From: Thermomonas aquatica
GTDB lineage: Bacteria > Pseudomonadota > Gammaproteobacteria > Xanthomonadales > Xanthomonadaceae
NCBI RefSeq assembly: GCF_006337105.1
Contig: NZ_CP040871.1
Location: forward strand, 1-64,000
Direction of reading: 5' to 3'
DNA: 64,000 nucleotides
Positions 37,551-47,406 of this stretch are shown in pieces. The position numbers were made by a program, and so were the translations under genes. Positions within the stretch are counted from its first letter, which is position 1. Each line of letters opens with the position of its first letter. The notes below the pieces were generated by a model. That model did no database searches. It saw only the letters and a list, made by a program, of their open reading frames with translations, and was not told the DNA's origin.

Positions 37551-38924
37551 ATGGTCGGCGCGAGGGGGAGCGCGCTGGAATGGGCCTTGGCGCTGTTGCG
37601 TGCGCCGGGGGAACGCCATGCATTGCGGCAGAAACCGCTTCCGCTAGGTATGGATCGTCTGTTGGGCGTTGCCGCCGGCGCCATGCCCGATGCGCTTGCC
37701 GAGGCCGCGCGCGATTCGGGCGAAACGGAAGCGCGGGTGCAGGAAGCCGCGCAGTTCTATGCTCGCGAAGTGCTGTTGCATGCACAAGCCGATGCCTACC
37801 GCGTGCTTGGCGTGGAAGCCGACGCGGATGCCGAGCAGATCAAGGCCCACTACCGCCTGTTGCAGCACTGGCTGCATCCGGACCGCATGCGCGACGAGGA
37901 CGATGCAATCTTTGCCGCGCGCGTGAACATCGCCTGGAACCGGCTGCGCAGCCGGGAACGGCGCAAGGCTTATGACGAGGCATTCCGGCAGGACGATGCG
38001 CCGGAAACGTTCGACGCCGGCAGCGCGCTGCGTAGCGTGCCTGCCTGGGCGCCGGAGGCCGAGATCCCGCACAGCCGTTGGCGGCAGCGCCTGCCCGTGC
38101 TGGTGTTGACGGTATCCTCCATCTTGCTGGTGATGCTGATCCTGCGCGACATGGATGGCAGGCCAGATACGTGGCAGGACGCGGAGCATGAGAAGTCGGT
38201 CGGGACGGCGGCTGGGGACGGACTGGGGATTTCGGTGCCTCGGCGCGACGAGGGACGGCTTCCGGAATCCGGGCCGCGCAAACTTGCCGAGCGGGTTCGC
38301 AATGCGATCAGGCATGCGATCGCGGATCCCGAGCTGCATGACGCTACCGTGGCCACTGTCTTGCATGCTCCCGAAGCCGTGCCGCAAGCGCGACTGCACA
38401 GTCGCGAAATGGCCGGACAGGCGATCCGGATTATTCAAGCCCCAGTTTCATTGTCTGCGAACGACGAGGTACAGGCACAGATCGCTGCGCCCGTGATTGC
38501 CGATGCCGTGGCGGTCGCGCACCGCGGCGCTCCGGCGTCGATCAACGAGCAGGCCCAGCCGGTGCCAACCAGCCGGCCAGCAGCGGAGGCGCCGACATTG
38601 CCGGATGCTGCGCGCGTCCGGCAGGCATGGGCCACCGGCGACCAGTTGCTGCGTTACATGGCCGCGGTCGGCAGGCCGCCACCCGCGATCTGGAACAGCC
38701 CGGTCATCCAATCCAGCGCGAACCGCATGCGGCAAGACCTGCACGATACCGGGCGGGTGCGTCTGTCAGCCGGGCAATGGCAGATCGGCAACGAGAATGC
38801 CGTGCTGACGTCGGCCTACGCGGTGCGTGGCGAAAACGCCAGTGTCGGTCGTCTGACCGCCGACATGATCTGGCGGGAAGATCGCTGGCTGGTGATCGGT
38901 CTGAGCATGGAGCGCACTCAATGA
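37551..38924 (+). CDS. Membrane J-domain protein with periplasmic NTF2-like C-terminal domain
   Basis: A 457-residue protein of unusual architecture. Residues 82-145 are a J domain (YRVLGVEADADAEQIKAHYR and the HPD tripeptide H109-P110-D111), predicted cytoplasmic. A transmembrane helix follows at 181-199 (LPVLVLTVSSILLVMLIL), then a long low-complexity linker and a C-terminal domain (about 355-457) whose pattern resembles SnoaL/NTF2-like folds (my inference). The HPD motif should stimulate DnaK. It begins four bases after wzc and overlaps the next gene (ATGA), so it is part of the locus operon. A plausible role is coupling DnaK to assembly of the export machine; none is established. Confidence 0.8.
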   Translation: MVGARGSALEWALALLRAPGERHALRQKPLPLGMDRLLGVAAGAMPDALAEAARDSGETEARVQEAAQFYAREVLLHAQADAYRVLGVEADADAEQIKAHYRLLQHWLHPDRMRDEDDAIFAARVNIAWNRLRSRERRKAYDEAFRQDDAPETFDAGSALRSVPAWAPEAEIPHSRWRQRLPVLVLTVSSILLVMLILRDMDGRPDTWQDAEHEKSVGTAAGDGLGISVPRRDEGRLPESGPRKLAERVRNAIRHAIADPELHDATVATVLHAPEAVPQARLHSREMAGQAIRIIQAPVSLSANDEVQAQIAAPVIADAVAVAHRGAPASINEQAQPVPTSRPAAEAPTLPDAARVRQAWATGDQLLRYMAAVGRPPPAIWNSPVIQSSANRMRQDLHDTGRVRLSAGQWQIGNENAVLTSAYAVRGENASVGRLTADMIWREDRWLVIGLSMERTQ

Positions 38925-40143
38925 AACCGATTCTGCGCTTCCTGGTGATATTTGCCATCCTCCCCTTCATCCTGATCGCCGGTTGGCGCATCGTCGGGCA
39001 GATGCAGTCGGAGCGCTATGCGGACACCGAACCGGAACGCGCCCTGCGCTGGCGGCCGAATCATCCGCAGGCGCTGCTGGTGTTGGCGGAACGCCAGCTC
39101 ACCCAGGGCGATTTCGCCGCGGCGCGGGACAGTGCCCGCCGACTGCTGGTTCACGAACCCCTGCAGGGCGTCGCCTTCCGCGTGTTGGCCGCGGCGGCGG
39201 ATCGCCAGGGGCGGCGTGCCGAAGCCTTCCGCTTGTACCTCATTGCCGAACGCCGGGCGCCGCGGGACCTGCCGACCCGCGCCTGGCTGACGCAGCGTTA
39301 TTTGGAGCAGGGCGATTTCGTGCGGGCGCTGGCGCAGATCGACCGCATCCTGCGGATGTCCCCGCAACGCGCGGAGAGTCTGCATCCTGTGCTGGTGCAG
39401 CTTGCGCAGGATCCGGAATTCGCGGATGCGCTTGCCGCTGTCCTGCGCCAGGATCCGCCATGGCGTCGGGGCATTCTTGCCGCATTGCGCGACCCCAAGA
39501 GCGGGAATCCGTCGGCTGCCGGGCGGGTGATGCAGGCCTTGCAGAACCGGGGTGGGTTGAGTGCGGAGGAATATGCGGCCTGGCTGGACGGGTTGATCGC
39601 CCAAGGGCGCTGGGGCGAAGCCTACGCGCGCTGGGCGGGGCGGGTGCCGAAGCCCGGCGGACGCCTGCCGCTGGTCTACAACGGCGACTTCGCGCAGGTA
39701 CCGTCCGGCGCCGGCTTCGATTGGCGGCTGCGCCGCGTCGCAGGCGTGCTGCTGCAGTTCGAGTCAGACGCGGGGGCGGGGGAGGGCAGATGGCCTACCT
39801 GCATTTCCTGGATCGCCGCGTGCCGAACGCCGGGCTGGAACAGCCGTTGCTGCTTTCGCCGGGCAATTATCGGCTGACCCTGCGGATGCGGGCCCAAGGG
39901 CTGCGCAGCGAACTGGGCTTGCAATGGATGGTCACCTGTTCGGGGCCGGGTGGGGTGGCGGGGCGTACCGAGCCGGTCGACGGCAGTTTCGGTTGGCGTA
40001 CATTCGAAGCGGACATCGCGATTCCACCAACCGGCTGCCCTGGTCAATGGCTGCGGCTGGTGAACCCCGTTCCCTCCGGCGCAGCGCAGCGCGTGATGGG
40101 CGAACTCTGGGTGGACGACGTGAAGGTCATATTGCAAAAGTGA
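38921..40143 (+). pseudogene. TPR protein with jelly-roll-like C-terminus, interrupted by a -1 frameshift
   Basis: The first frame (38921-39877) encodes an N-terminal membrane helix, TPR-like helical repeats (about residues 30-230) and the start of a beta-rich domain (VYNGDFAQVPSGAGFDWRL). At the G-rich tract 39771-39786 the frame is lost and reads an unrelated tail. The rest of the beta domain continues in the next frame from about 39787 to 40143 (MAYLHFLDRRVPNAGL, GNYRLTLRMRAQGLRSEL, ending LWVDDVKVILQK). Restoring one base gives a protein of about 407 residues. The C-terminal domain looks like a carbohydrate-binding jelly roll. Either an assembly or sequencing error or a real or phase-variable lesion is possible; alternatively the second part could start at ATG 39790. 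Confidence 0.75.
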
Positions 40144-40151
40144 ACGAAATA

Positions 40152-40169
40152 CCCATGATAAATCATGGG
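40152..40169. promoter_or_regulatory. Short inverted repeat upstream of the small secreted protein
   Basis: CCCATGA-TAAA-TCATGGG, a perfect 7-bp inverted repeat just after the TPR gene. It may be an operator or weak terminator. Downstream, TTGCAT and TAGCCT are 17 bases apart and could be a weak promoter. The segment TGGCATTAGCCTTGTC is a near but imperfect sigma-54 match. The following gene has its own ribosome site and a 3' hairpin, so separate transcription is plausible. Confidence 0.3.
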
Positions 40170-40257
40170 GGTAAGTGTTGCATTTGCCGGGATGTGGCAT
40201 TAGCCTTGTCGAGACTGAAGATTAGCGTCTACGCAACGCAGACCAAGGATGATCGTC

Positions 40258-40716
40258 ATGAAGAAGTTCGCGTTCGCCCTTGTCGCGCTTTCCGCGGCCT
40301 TCGTTGCGCCTGCCATCGCCCAGGGGCAGAACAAGAGCGATTGGGACAAGATCGTGCTGGAGGACAAGGCGGGCAACGTCATGACCAGCACCGGCGGCGA
40401 CTACCAGACCGCCGACGTCGGCAAGCTGCTGATCGTCGGCGAGCACATGATGCTCGGCGATGCCACCAAGGCCAAGGTCGTCTATTACGAACTCGACGAC
40501 GAGGGCAAGGTCGTCGACAAGTGCGTCAAGGACTACACCGATCCGGATACCTACATCATCGATGCCGTCTGCACGCCGGCCGCCGCATGGTTGAATGGCG
40601 GCCACATCAGCGGCGCGAATGCGGGTGTCATTGCAGGTGCGGCCGTGATCGGCGCGGCGCTGATCAATTCCGGTAGTTCCAAGGACAACGGCGCGATCAG
40701 CACCGGTGCTCGCTGA
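40258..40716 (+). CDS. Small secreted protein of the polysaccharide locus, unknown function
   Basis: A 152-residue protein. The ATG at 40258 is preferred to 40249 because AAGGA sits eight bases upstream; it gives a clean signal peptide (MKKFAFALVALSAAFVAPAIAQ). The mature part is acidic, with two cysteines (KCVKDY and AVCTPAA) that can form a disulfide, and ends in a hydrophobic Gly/Ala segment (GANAGVIAGAAVIGAALIN). I do not recognise the family. It lies between the TPR gene and a ligase/polymerase-like gene, has a possible own promoter and is followed by a hairpin, so it may be expressed at a different level from the rest. Confidence 0.7.
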   Translation: MKKFAFALVALSAAFVAPAIAQGQNKSDWDKIVLEDKAGNVMTSTGGDYQTADVGKLLIVGEHMMLGDATKAKVVYYELDDEGKVVDKCVKDYTDPDTYIIDAVCTPAAAWLNGGHISGANAGVIAGAAVIGAALINSGSSKDNGAISTGAR

Positions 40717-40748
40717 TCGAGCACCGGGGTTGACCAAGGAATAGCCGG

Positions 40749-40779
40749 CAGGGCAGGTCGAAAGGCCTGCCCTGTTCGT
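40749..40779 (+). terminator. Hairpin terminator after the small secreted protein
   Basis: A 9-bp stem CAGGGCAGG/CCTGCCCTG (40749-40757 and 40766-40774) followed by TTCGTTT, 32 bases after the stop. It could attenuate transcription into the downstream part of the locus. Confidence 0.6.
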
Positions 40780-40820
40780 TTCTGCATGCTGATGCGCGTA
40801 CGCGATGCCGGATTCCCGCC

Positions 40821-42302
40821 ATGCCCATGATCGACACGCTCCGCCGTACGTTGTTGCCCGCCTTGCTCGGCGGGTTGTTGGTCGCGGTATGGCTGGGCGG
40901 CGGCGTCACCGAGGACAGCACCGCCACCGATGAGTGGCTGCAGTTGTTGGCATTGCCGTTGCTTGCGGCGGCCGTCATGGTTCTGGTCGCAGAGTTCCCG
41001 CAAGACGGTTACCGCCGTTGTGGCATCGCCATCGCACTATTGATCGTCGCCGTGCCATTGCTGCAATTGCTGCCCGTGCCTGCGGCTTGGTGGAACCTGC
41101 CGCCCGCGCGCGGTGCGTTGGTTGCCGACCTGCAACAGGCAGGCGTCGCGGCGCTCCGCGATCATTGGACGCTGGCGCCTCACGCCACCGAAAACGCGCT
41201 TTGGGCATCGCTGCCCGCACTGGCTGCGTTTCTTGCTGTACTCGCGATGGGTGCCGGGCGTCGGCGCAGGCTGGTGCAGGCCATCATCCTGCTGGTGCTG
41301 TTCAACGTCGGGTTCGCATTCTTCCAGGTGGGTCTGCCGCAAGGCAGTGCCCTGCGCTTGTACCAGGAGTTCGATGCCGGTTTCGGCGGCCTGCTGGCCA
41401 ATACCAACCACCAGGCCACGGCGTGCATCATCGCCATGGTGCTGGCGGTGGGCTTGGCGGTGGAGTCCAGGCTCCGCGTCGAACGCGGCGAAACCCGGCC
41501 GCACATGCCCTGGTGGTATGCGGCCCTAGCCGGCTGCCTGCTGTTGATGGTGCCGTTGAGCACGGCGCGGGCGGGGATGGCCATCGCCTTGCCGGCGCTG
41601 GCCGCCGTATTGCTGCTCACCGGCGGACTGCGGCCTTCGCGGATCGGGCGCAGCAAGCGTGCGACTGCGCTGGCGCTCGGATTGGCCCTGTTGGCGATCG
41701 TTGGGGTGCGCGCCGCCCTGGGCTGGATGGCGGTGGACGAGGCCGAGGAACTGCGCCACATCATCCGTGCCGCCGCGGTCGCGACCGGCAAGACGGAGGC
41801 GCCGCTGGGCAGCGGCGCCGGCAGTTTCGTCCCCGTGTTCGAGACGTCGTCCCCCCCTTCGCTGTGGCTGGCCCATTACGTCAACCACGCGCATAACGAA
41901 TACGCCCAATGGTGGCTCGAAACGGGCTGGCTGGGGATGCTGGTGCTGGCATTCGCGCTGGCGCTGCTGGCCATCTGCATCTGGCGCATCGCACGGCTGC
42001 GTTCGCGCGGCGGCGATGCCAACCTGGCCGCATCCTGCTGCGTGGCCGTCTGCGCGGTGTTGGCGCATTCCTGGGCGGACTACCCCTTGCGCACCACCGC
42101 CCTGATGACCACGACGGCGATGCTGGCCGGGTTGATGTTGGGCGCGTTGGCGGATGCGCTGGTGCGGGAGAAATCCCGGCGTCGCATCCGCCACGAGCGT
42201 GGGACGTCGGTGCAGGGCGACGGCGCCTTGCCGCAAGCCGCGGCAGCGGAATGGCCTCGCGCGGGCCATGGCGAGGACGCGGACACGACGCAACCGGCAT
42301 AA
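40821..42302 (+). CDS. O-antigen ligase/polymerase family membrane protein (Wzy_C domain)
   Basis: A 493-residue inner-membrane protein with about 11-12 hydrophobic helices. The Wzy_C/WaaL-type periplasmic loop lies at about residues 335-375 and contains GSGAGSFVPVF and NHAHNEYAQWWLETGWLG. The NHAHNE histidines match the conserved position in ligases. A second marker is LLANTNHQATACI near residue 195. It either polymerises repeat units or ligates chains to an acceptor. A second Wzy-like protein is encoded at 43663, so one may be the polymerase and the other the ligase. The start ATG at 40821 is weakly supported. Confidence 0.8.
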   Translation: MPMIDTLRRTLLPALLGGLLVAVWLGGGVTEDSTATDEWLQLLALPLLAAAVMVLVAEFPQDGYRRCGIAIALLIVAVPLLQLLPVPAAWWNLPPARGALVADLQQAGVAALRDHWTLAPHATENALWASLPALAAFLAVLAMGAGRRRRLVQAIILLVLFNVGFAFFQVGLPQGSALRLYQEFDAGFGGLLANTNHQATACIIAMVLAVGLAVESRLRVERGETRPHMPWWYAALAGCLLLMVPLSTARAGMAIALPALAAVLLLTGGLRPSRIGRSKRATALALGLALLAIVGVRAALGWMAVDEAEELRHIIRAAAVATGKTEAPLGSGAGSFVPVFETSSPPSLWLAHYVNHAHNEYAQWWLETGWLGMLVLAFALALLAICIWRIARLRSRGGDANLAASCCVAVCAVLAHSWADYPLRTTALMTTTAMLAGLMLGALADALVREKSRRRIRHERGTSVQGDGALPQAAAAEWPRAGHGEDADTTQPA

Positions 42303-42339
42303 TGTCGCACCGCAATAAGCGATCTGGAGCCGGCGACAT

Positions 42340-43623
<1,284 letters not shown>

Positions 43624-43662
43624 AATGGCGGTCCTAGACGCAAACGGAAGTGACGACACGAG

Positions 43663-44955
43663 ATGAAAATTCGTGTTGCGAGGTTGCCTGCATCGACACT
43701 GCTCCGCAGGGCTGCCTTGGCCTACCTCATCGTCTGGGTGCTCTCGCCACCTCTTGCATATGGTGCCATGTGGCGTTTCATTGCCTTGTCTGCCATGGTG
43801 ACTTGGCTGCTACTCGAACTGGCAGCCCCGCGAAGTGTTTTGCTGAAGCCGTCGTGGCCGGTGCTCGGCACCGTCGTCTTCCTCGGCTACACCGCCTTCG
43901 TGGAATGGCTGGTCCCGGATGCGGGAGAGATCAGCCGACACTTCCAGATATGGATCATGTTCTTCTTCCTGCTGGTGGGGGAAAGCCTGGGCAGGGGGCG
44001 CGACGGGGATGCAAGGCTGTGCTTCTGGCTGGTGCTGCTGGTGCTGCCAATCTGGTCGATTGCGACCTTGCGTGGCATCGAGACGATTGCGGTCGACGTG
44101 GCGCGCACTATCAGTCGCTCATCCGACGAGGCGAGGACATTGGCCGGGCAGGGCGTAGGTGGATACGGGTTTGTCTATACAGTCTTGTTGTGCCTGCCAT
44201 TCCTCGCCTGGTTCGCCACCCGTCCCCGCAGCGCTGCCGCGACCATGGGGGCGCGTGGTTGGCGCAGGCGTGGGGTGATGACGCTGCTGATGCTCAATTT
44301 CCTGCTGGGTTACCTGCTGCTGTTGCGTGCCGGCTACACCATCGGGCTTGTGTTGGCGGCCATTGCGCTTTGCCTGGTGTTGCTGGTGCGTGCGCGGGGT
44401 GGCTTGCGCCTGGCGATCTCGCTGTCGCTATCTGCGATGCTGGTGCTGCTGGCTGCCTTCGCGCTGCGCCCGGCACTGGATGGCCTGCAGGGGGCTGCGG
44501 CGGGAACCGAGTACGCGGCGAAGGTTCGCGATGTGCGCCGCTCGCTGGATGAAGACCAGAGCACCGGCACGGTAGGGGACCGCGCGGAACGCTACCAGCG
44601 CAGTATGCGGTTGGCCCTGGAGAATCCGGTGATGGGCACCCTGACCTTTGATCACGTGGGAAAACACTCGGCCGCGCTGGATCGTTACGCCCAGTACGGA
44701 TTCGTGATCGGAACCCTGTTCCTGCTGTTGCTCGTGTACCTGCCTTGGAGATTCGTGCGCGACCGGCGGGTGCCGTTCGGTCCCGCGTTGGCATTCCTGG
44801 CGGTCGCGCTTGCGTTCCCCCTCCTGAACAACGTCTTCATGTCTTGGGGCCTGATCCTGTACGTGTTCTCGCGTGGGGCACTGGCGGTGATGGGCATCCC
44901 GCTGCAGCGGGAGCGGCGGCTAGGCCACGCCCCGGGAGTGCCTGCGCATGCGTGA
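43663..44955 (+). CDS. Wzy-like polysaccharide polymerase (polytopic membrane protein)
   Basis: A 430-residue protein with about ten hydrophobic helices and a larger extracytoplasmic loop at about residues 285-335 (TEYAAKVRDVRRSLDEDQSTGTV broken by charged residues, then RYQRSMRLALENP). This size, topology and position among glycosyltransferases fit Wzy polymerases, which share little sequence. No classical Wzy_C motif is clear. It starts 40 bases after the dehydrogenase and overlaps the next glycosyltransferase by eight bases. Confidence 0.65.
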   Translation: MKIRVARLPASTLLRRAALAYLIVWVLSPPLAYGAMWRFIALSAMVTWLLLELAAPRSVLLKPSWPVLGTVVFLGYTAFVEWLVPDAGEISRHFQIWIMFFFLLVGESLGRGRDGDARLCFWLVLLVLPIWSIATLRGIETIAVDVARTISRSSDEARTLAGQGVGGYGFVYTVLLCLPFLAWFATRPRSAAATMGARGWRRRGVMTLLMLNFLLGYLLLLRAGYTIGLVLAAIALCLVLLVRARGGLRLAISLSLSAMLVLLAAFALRPALDGLQGAAAGTEYAAKVRDVRRSLDEDQSTGTVGDRAERYQRSMRLALENPVMGTLTFDHVGKHSAALDRYAQYGFVIGTLFLLLLVYLPWRFVRDRRVPFGPALAFLAVALAFPLLNNVFMSWGLILYVFSRGALAVMGIPLQRERRLGHAPGVPAHA

Positions 44956-46138
44956 CACGGTGCTCTACGTCGGCGGGTTCGGCTTGCCGGACCGCACCGC
45001 GTCGGCGCTGCGTGCGCTGGGCAATGCAGCGGTCTTGCGCGCGGCGGGCTATCGGGTGGTGGTCGCCGGCAAGTTCGCGCAGATTCCGGACCCGGCCAGC
45101 CAGCCGCTGCGGGTGCAGGGCTTCGACTGCCATGACATCCGCGAGCCACTGGCCGGCACGCCGCGTCGCGACTACACGCTGACGCCGGCCAACATCGAGG
45201 CCCTGCTGGCGCTTGTCGGGCCGGAGCGTGTGGTCGCGGTGATGGCTTACAACTTCCCGGGGTTTGGCTTGGCGCGGTTGATTCGCGTAGCGCACCGGTT
45301 GGGTATTCCGGTGATCAACGAGAGTACCGAGTGGTACGGTTGGGAAGGCTTCCGGCCGGTGACCAATGTCCGGCGCATTCTTGAGTCCCGCTGGCGCAAC
45401 AACGGATTGGTGCGCGAAGCCGGCAACCTTGTATGCGCAACCCGCTGGTCGCAAGCCCGGCATCCGGGCGTCAACGCGCTGGTGTTGCCATTTGCCCTGG
45501 ATCCCGGATGGGACTGCTGGCAGACGCCACCCAATGAGGACTGGTGCGCGGGTACCGATGCGCTGCGGTTCGTCTATTCCGGAAGCCCGGGCCTCGGGAT
45601 GCACAAGGATCGCCTGCCGCTGATCGTGCAGGCGCTGGATCGGGTCGCCGGCGATTCCCGCGATTACCGTTTCGCGGTGGTCGGCATGTCCGCGCAGGAC
45701 TACTTGCGCAGCGTGCCGGCGCATGCCGCGATCCTGCGCAGGCATGCAGGTCGCCTGCGGTTCCTCGGCCGGCGACCGCACCGGGACGCGGTAGGCGTGC
45801 TGCGCGCGGCGGATTTTTCGATCTTCGTGCGCGAGCGAAACCGGGTCAGCGAGGTGGGTTTCCCAACCAAATACGCCGAAGCGGTCACTTGCGGGGTCCC
45901 GGTGTTCACCAACCGCAGCAGCGATATCGGCGACTACCTGCGCGATGGCGACAACGGGATCCTGCTGCCGGACTGCGGGGCGGATGCGCTGGCGCAGGGC
46001 CTGCAACGTGCGTTCGATTTGTCGCGGGCGGAACGGGCCGCGATGAAAGCACGTGTGGCGGCGGACAACCCGTTCGCGGTGCAGGCCTGGGTGCCGCGCA
46101 TGCGCGCGTTCATGCAGAACCTCAGGATGCCGCGATGA
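44948..46138 (+). CDS. Glycosyltransferase, GT-B fold (group 1 type)
   Basis: A 396-residue GT-B protein. The N-terminal half has LYVGGFGLPDRTASALRALGNA, with an acceptor-side Gly-rich loop, and INESTEWYGW. The C-terminal half has FVYSGSPGLGMHKD and RNRVSEVGFPTKYAEAVTCGVPV, equivalent to the E-x7-E nucleotide-sugar region. The related gene at 49873 has the same GFPTK-x-E-x-x-x-CG pattern, so the two are paralogues. The sugar is not predictable. It overlaps its neighbours on both sides (8 and 4 bases). Confidence 0.8.
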   Translation: MRDTVLYVGGFGLPDRTASALRALGNAAVLRAAGYRVVVAGKFAQIPDPASQPLRVQGFDCHDIREPLAGTPRRDYTLTPANIEALLALVGPERVVAVMAYNFPGFGLARLIRVAHRLGIPVINESTEWYGWEGFRPVTNVRRILESRWRNNGLVREAGNLVCATRWSQARHPGVNALVLPFALDPGWDCWQTPPNEDWCAGTDALRFVYSGSPGLGMHKDRLPLIVQALDRVAGDSRDYRFAVVGMSAQDYLRSVPAHAAILRRHAGRLRFLGRRPHRDAVGVLRAADFSIFVRERNRVSEVGFPTKYAEAVTCGVPVFTNRSSDIGDYLRDGDNGILLPDCGADALAQGLQRAFDLSRAERAAMKARVAADNPFAVQAWVPRMRAFMQNLRMPR

Positions 46139-47406
46139 CCGGCCCGATGCGCATCCTGTGGTTGGTGAACATCCCCCTGCCGCACGCGGCGGAAGCCCTG
46201 GGCCTGCCGCGCACGCCGTTCGGCGGCTGGCTGTCGACCATGACCCGGCGCCTGGCCCGGGTGCCCGGCGTGGAGCTGGGCGTGGCGATGCGTGCGCCCG
46301 TCGACGAACTGCAGATCGCGGACGTGGACGGCATTCGCTATTACGCGTTGCCGCAGGTCGGCAAGGGCGCCCTGGACGCGCGTGGCGCGGACTGCGCGGC
46401 GGTACTGGCGGATTTCGCACCACACCTGCTGCATGCCGAGGGTTCGGAGATGGCTTACACGCGACGCATGCTGGCCGCATGGCCGGGGCCGCGCTTGCTC
46501 AGCCTGCAGGGCGTCATCAACGGGTACGAGGCGTTCGAACTTGGCGCGTTGCGGCCGGGCGCCATGCTGGCTTCGGCGCGTCCGGCACGCATGCTCACGG
46601 CGCTGGCACTGCTGCTGAACAAGCGCCTGCGCTTCATGCCCCGTCTTGCCGGCGAGCGTGAAGCCGTAGGCATGGCAGGCCATATCATGGGGCGCACGCC
46701 CTGGGATCGCGCGCAAGCCTGGGCGCTGAATCCGCGCGCCCGTTACCACCACTGCAGCCGAACCCTGCGCGATCCGTTCCACCAGCGACGTTGGTCGCTG
46801 CAGGGATGCGAGCCGCACACCATCTTCGTTGGCAATGCAGCCGCGCCCCGCAAAGGGGTGCATGTCATGCTGGAGGCGCTTGTCTTGCTGCGCCGGGAGT
46901 TCCCGAAGGCGCGACTGGTGGTGGCGGGCCAGTCGCCGTTCGAAGGTGGCCGCGCATTGCGTCGCTGGGTGGGCTACCCGGCTTACCTGAGAGGCCGGAT
47001 TGCCGAATTGGGCCTCGCCGATGCGTTGGAATTCACGGGACTGCTCGATGCAGCGGGAATGGCCCACCGCATGGCACGCTGCCAGGTCTATGCGATGACC
47101 TCGTTGATCGAAAACAGCCCCAACACCCTGGGCGAAGCGATGATGCTGGGCATGCCCTGCGTGAGCGCCTACGCCGGCGGCGCCCCGGGCATGGCGCGCG
47201 ATGAACATGAGGCCTTGTTCTATCGCGCAGAAGATCCGGTAACGCTCGCCTGGCAGTTGAAGCGCGTGTTCGACGACGGCGCATTGGCGCAGGCGCTGGG
47301 CGAGGCGGCGCGCGCGCGCGCCATGCAGACTCACGATCCGGAGGCGAACCTGGACGACCTCCTACGCGCCTATCGCGCCATCCTGCAGCCGGAGCGCACG
47401 CCATGA
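46135..47406 (+). CDS. Glycosyltransferase family 4-like protein
   Basis: A 423-residue GT-B glycosyltransferase starting MTGPMRILWLVNIPLPHAAE. The C-terminal donor domain shows FVGNAAAPRKGVHVMLEAL (the conserved G-x-K region after the linker) and the E-x7-E-like segment SLIENSPNTLGEAMMLGMPCVSAYAGG. It joins sugars of the repeat unit on the cytoplasmic face. ATGA overlaps link it to both neighbouring genes. A longer open frame upstream is antisense-like noise inside the preceding gene. Confidence 0.85.
   Translation: MTGPMRILWLVNIPLPHAAEALGLPRTPFGGWLSTMTRRLARVPGVELGVAMRAPVDELQIADVDGIRYYALPQVGKGALDARGADCAAVLADFAPHLLHAEGSEMAYTRRMLAAWPGPRLLSLQGVINGYEAFELGALRPGAMLASARPARMLTALALLLNKRLRFMPRLAGEREAVGMAGHIMGRTPWDRAQAWALNPRARYHHCSRTLRDPFHQRRWSLQGCEPHTIFVGNAAAPRKGVHVMLEALVLLRREFPKARLVVAGQSPFEGGRALRRWVGYPAYLRGRIAELGLADALEFTGLLDAAGMAHRMARCQVYAMTSLIENSPNTLGEAMMLGMPCVSAYAGGAPGMARDEHEALFYRAEDPVTLAWQLKRVFDDGALAQALGEAARARAMQTHDPEANLDDLLRAYRAILQPERTP

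Noticed and set aside
39790..40143. Independent gene starting at ATG 39790
   Set aside because: The product lacks a ribosome site and completes the beta domain begun in the other frame, so a frameshift explains it better.
40200..40215. Sigma-54 promoter TGGCATTAGCCTTGTC
   Set aside because: The -12 element reads GT instead of GC, so it is noted only as a weak possibility.
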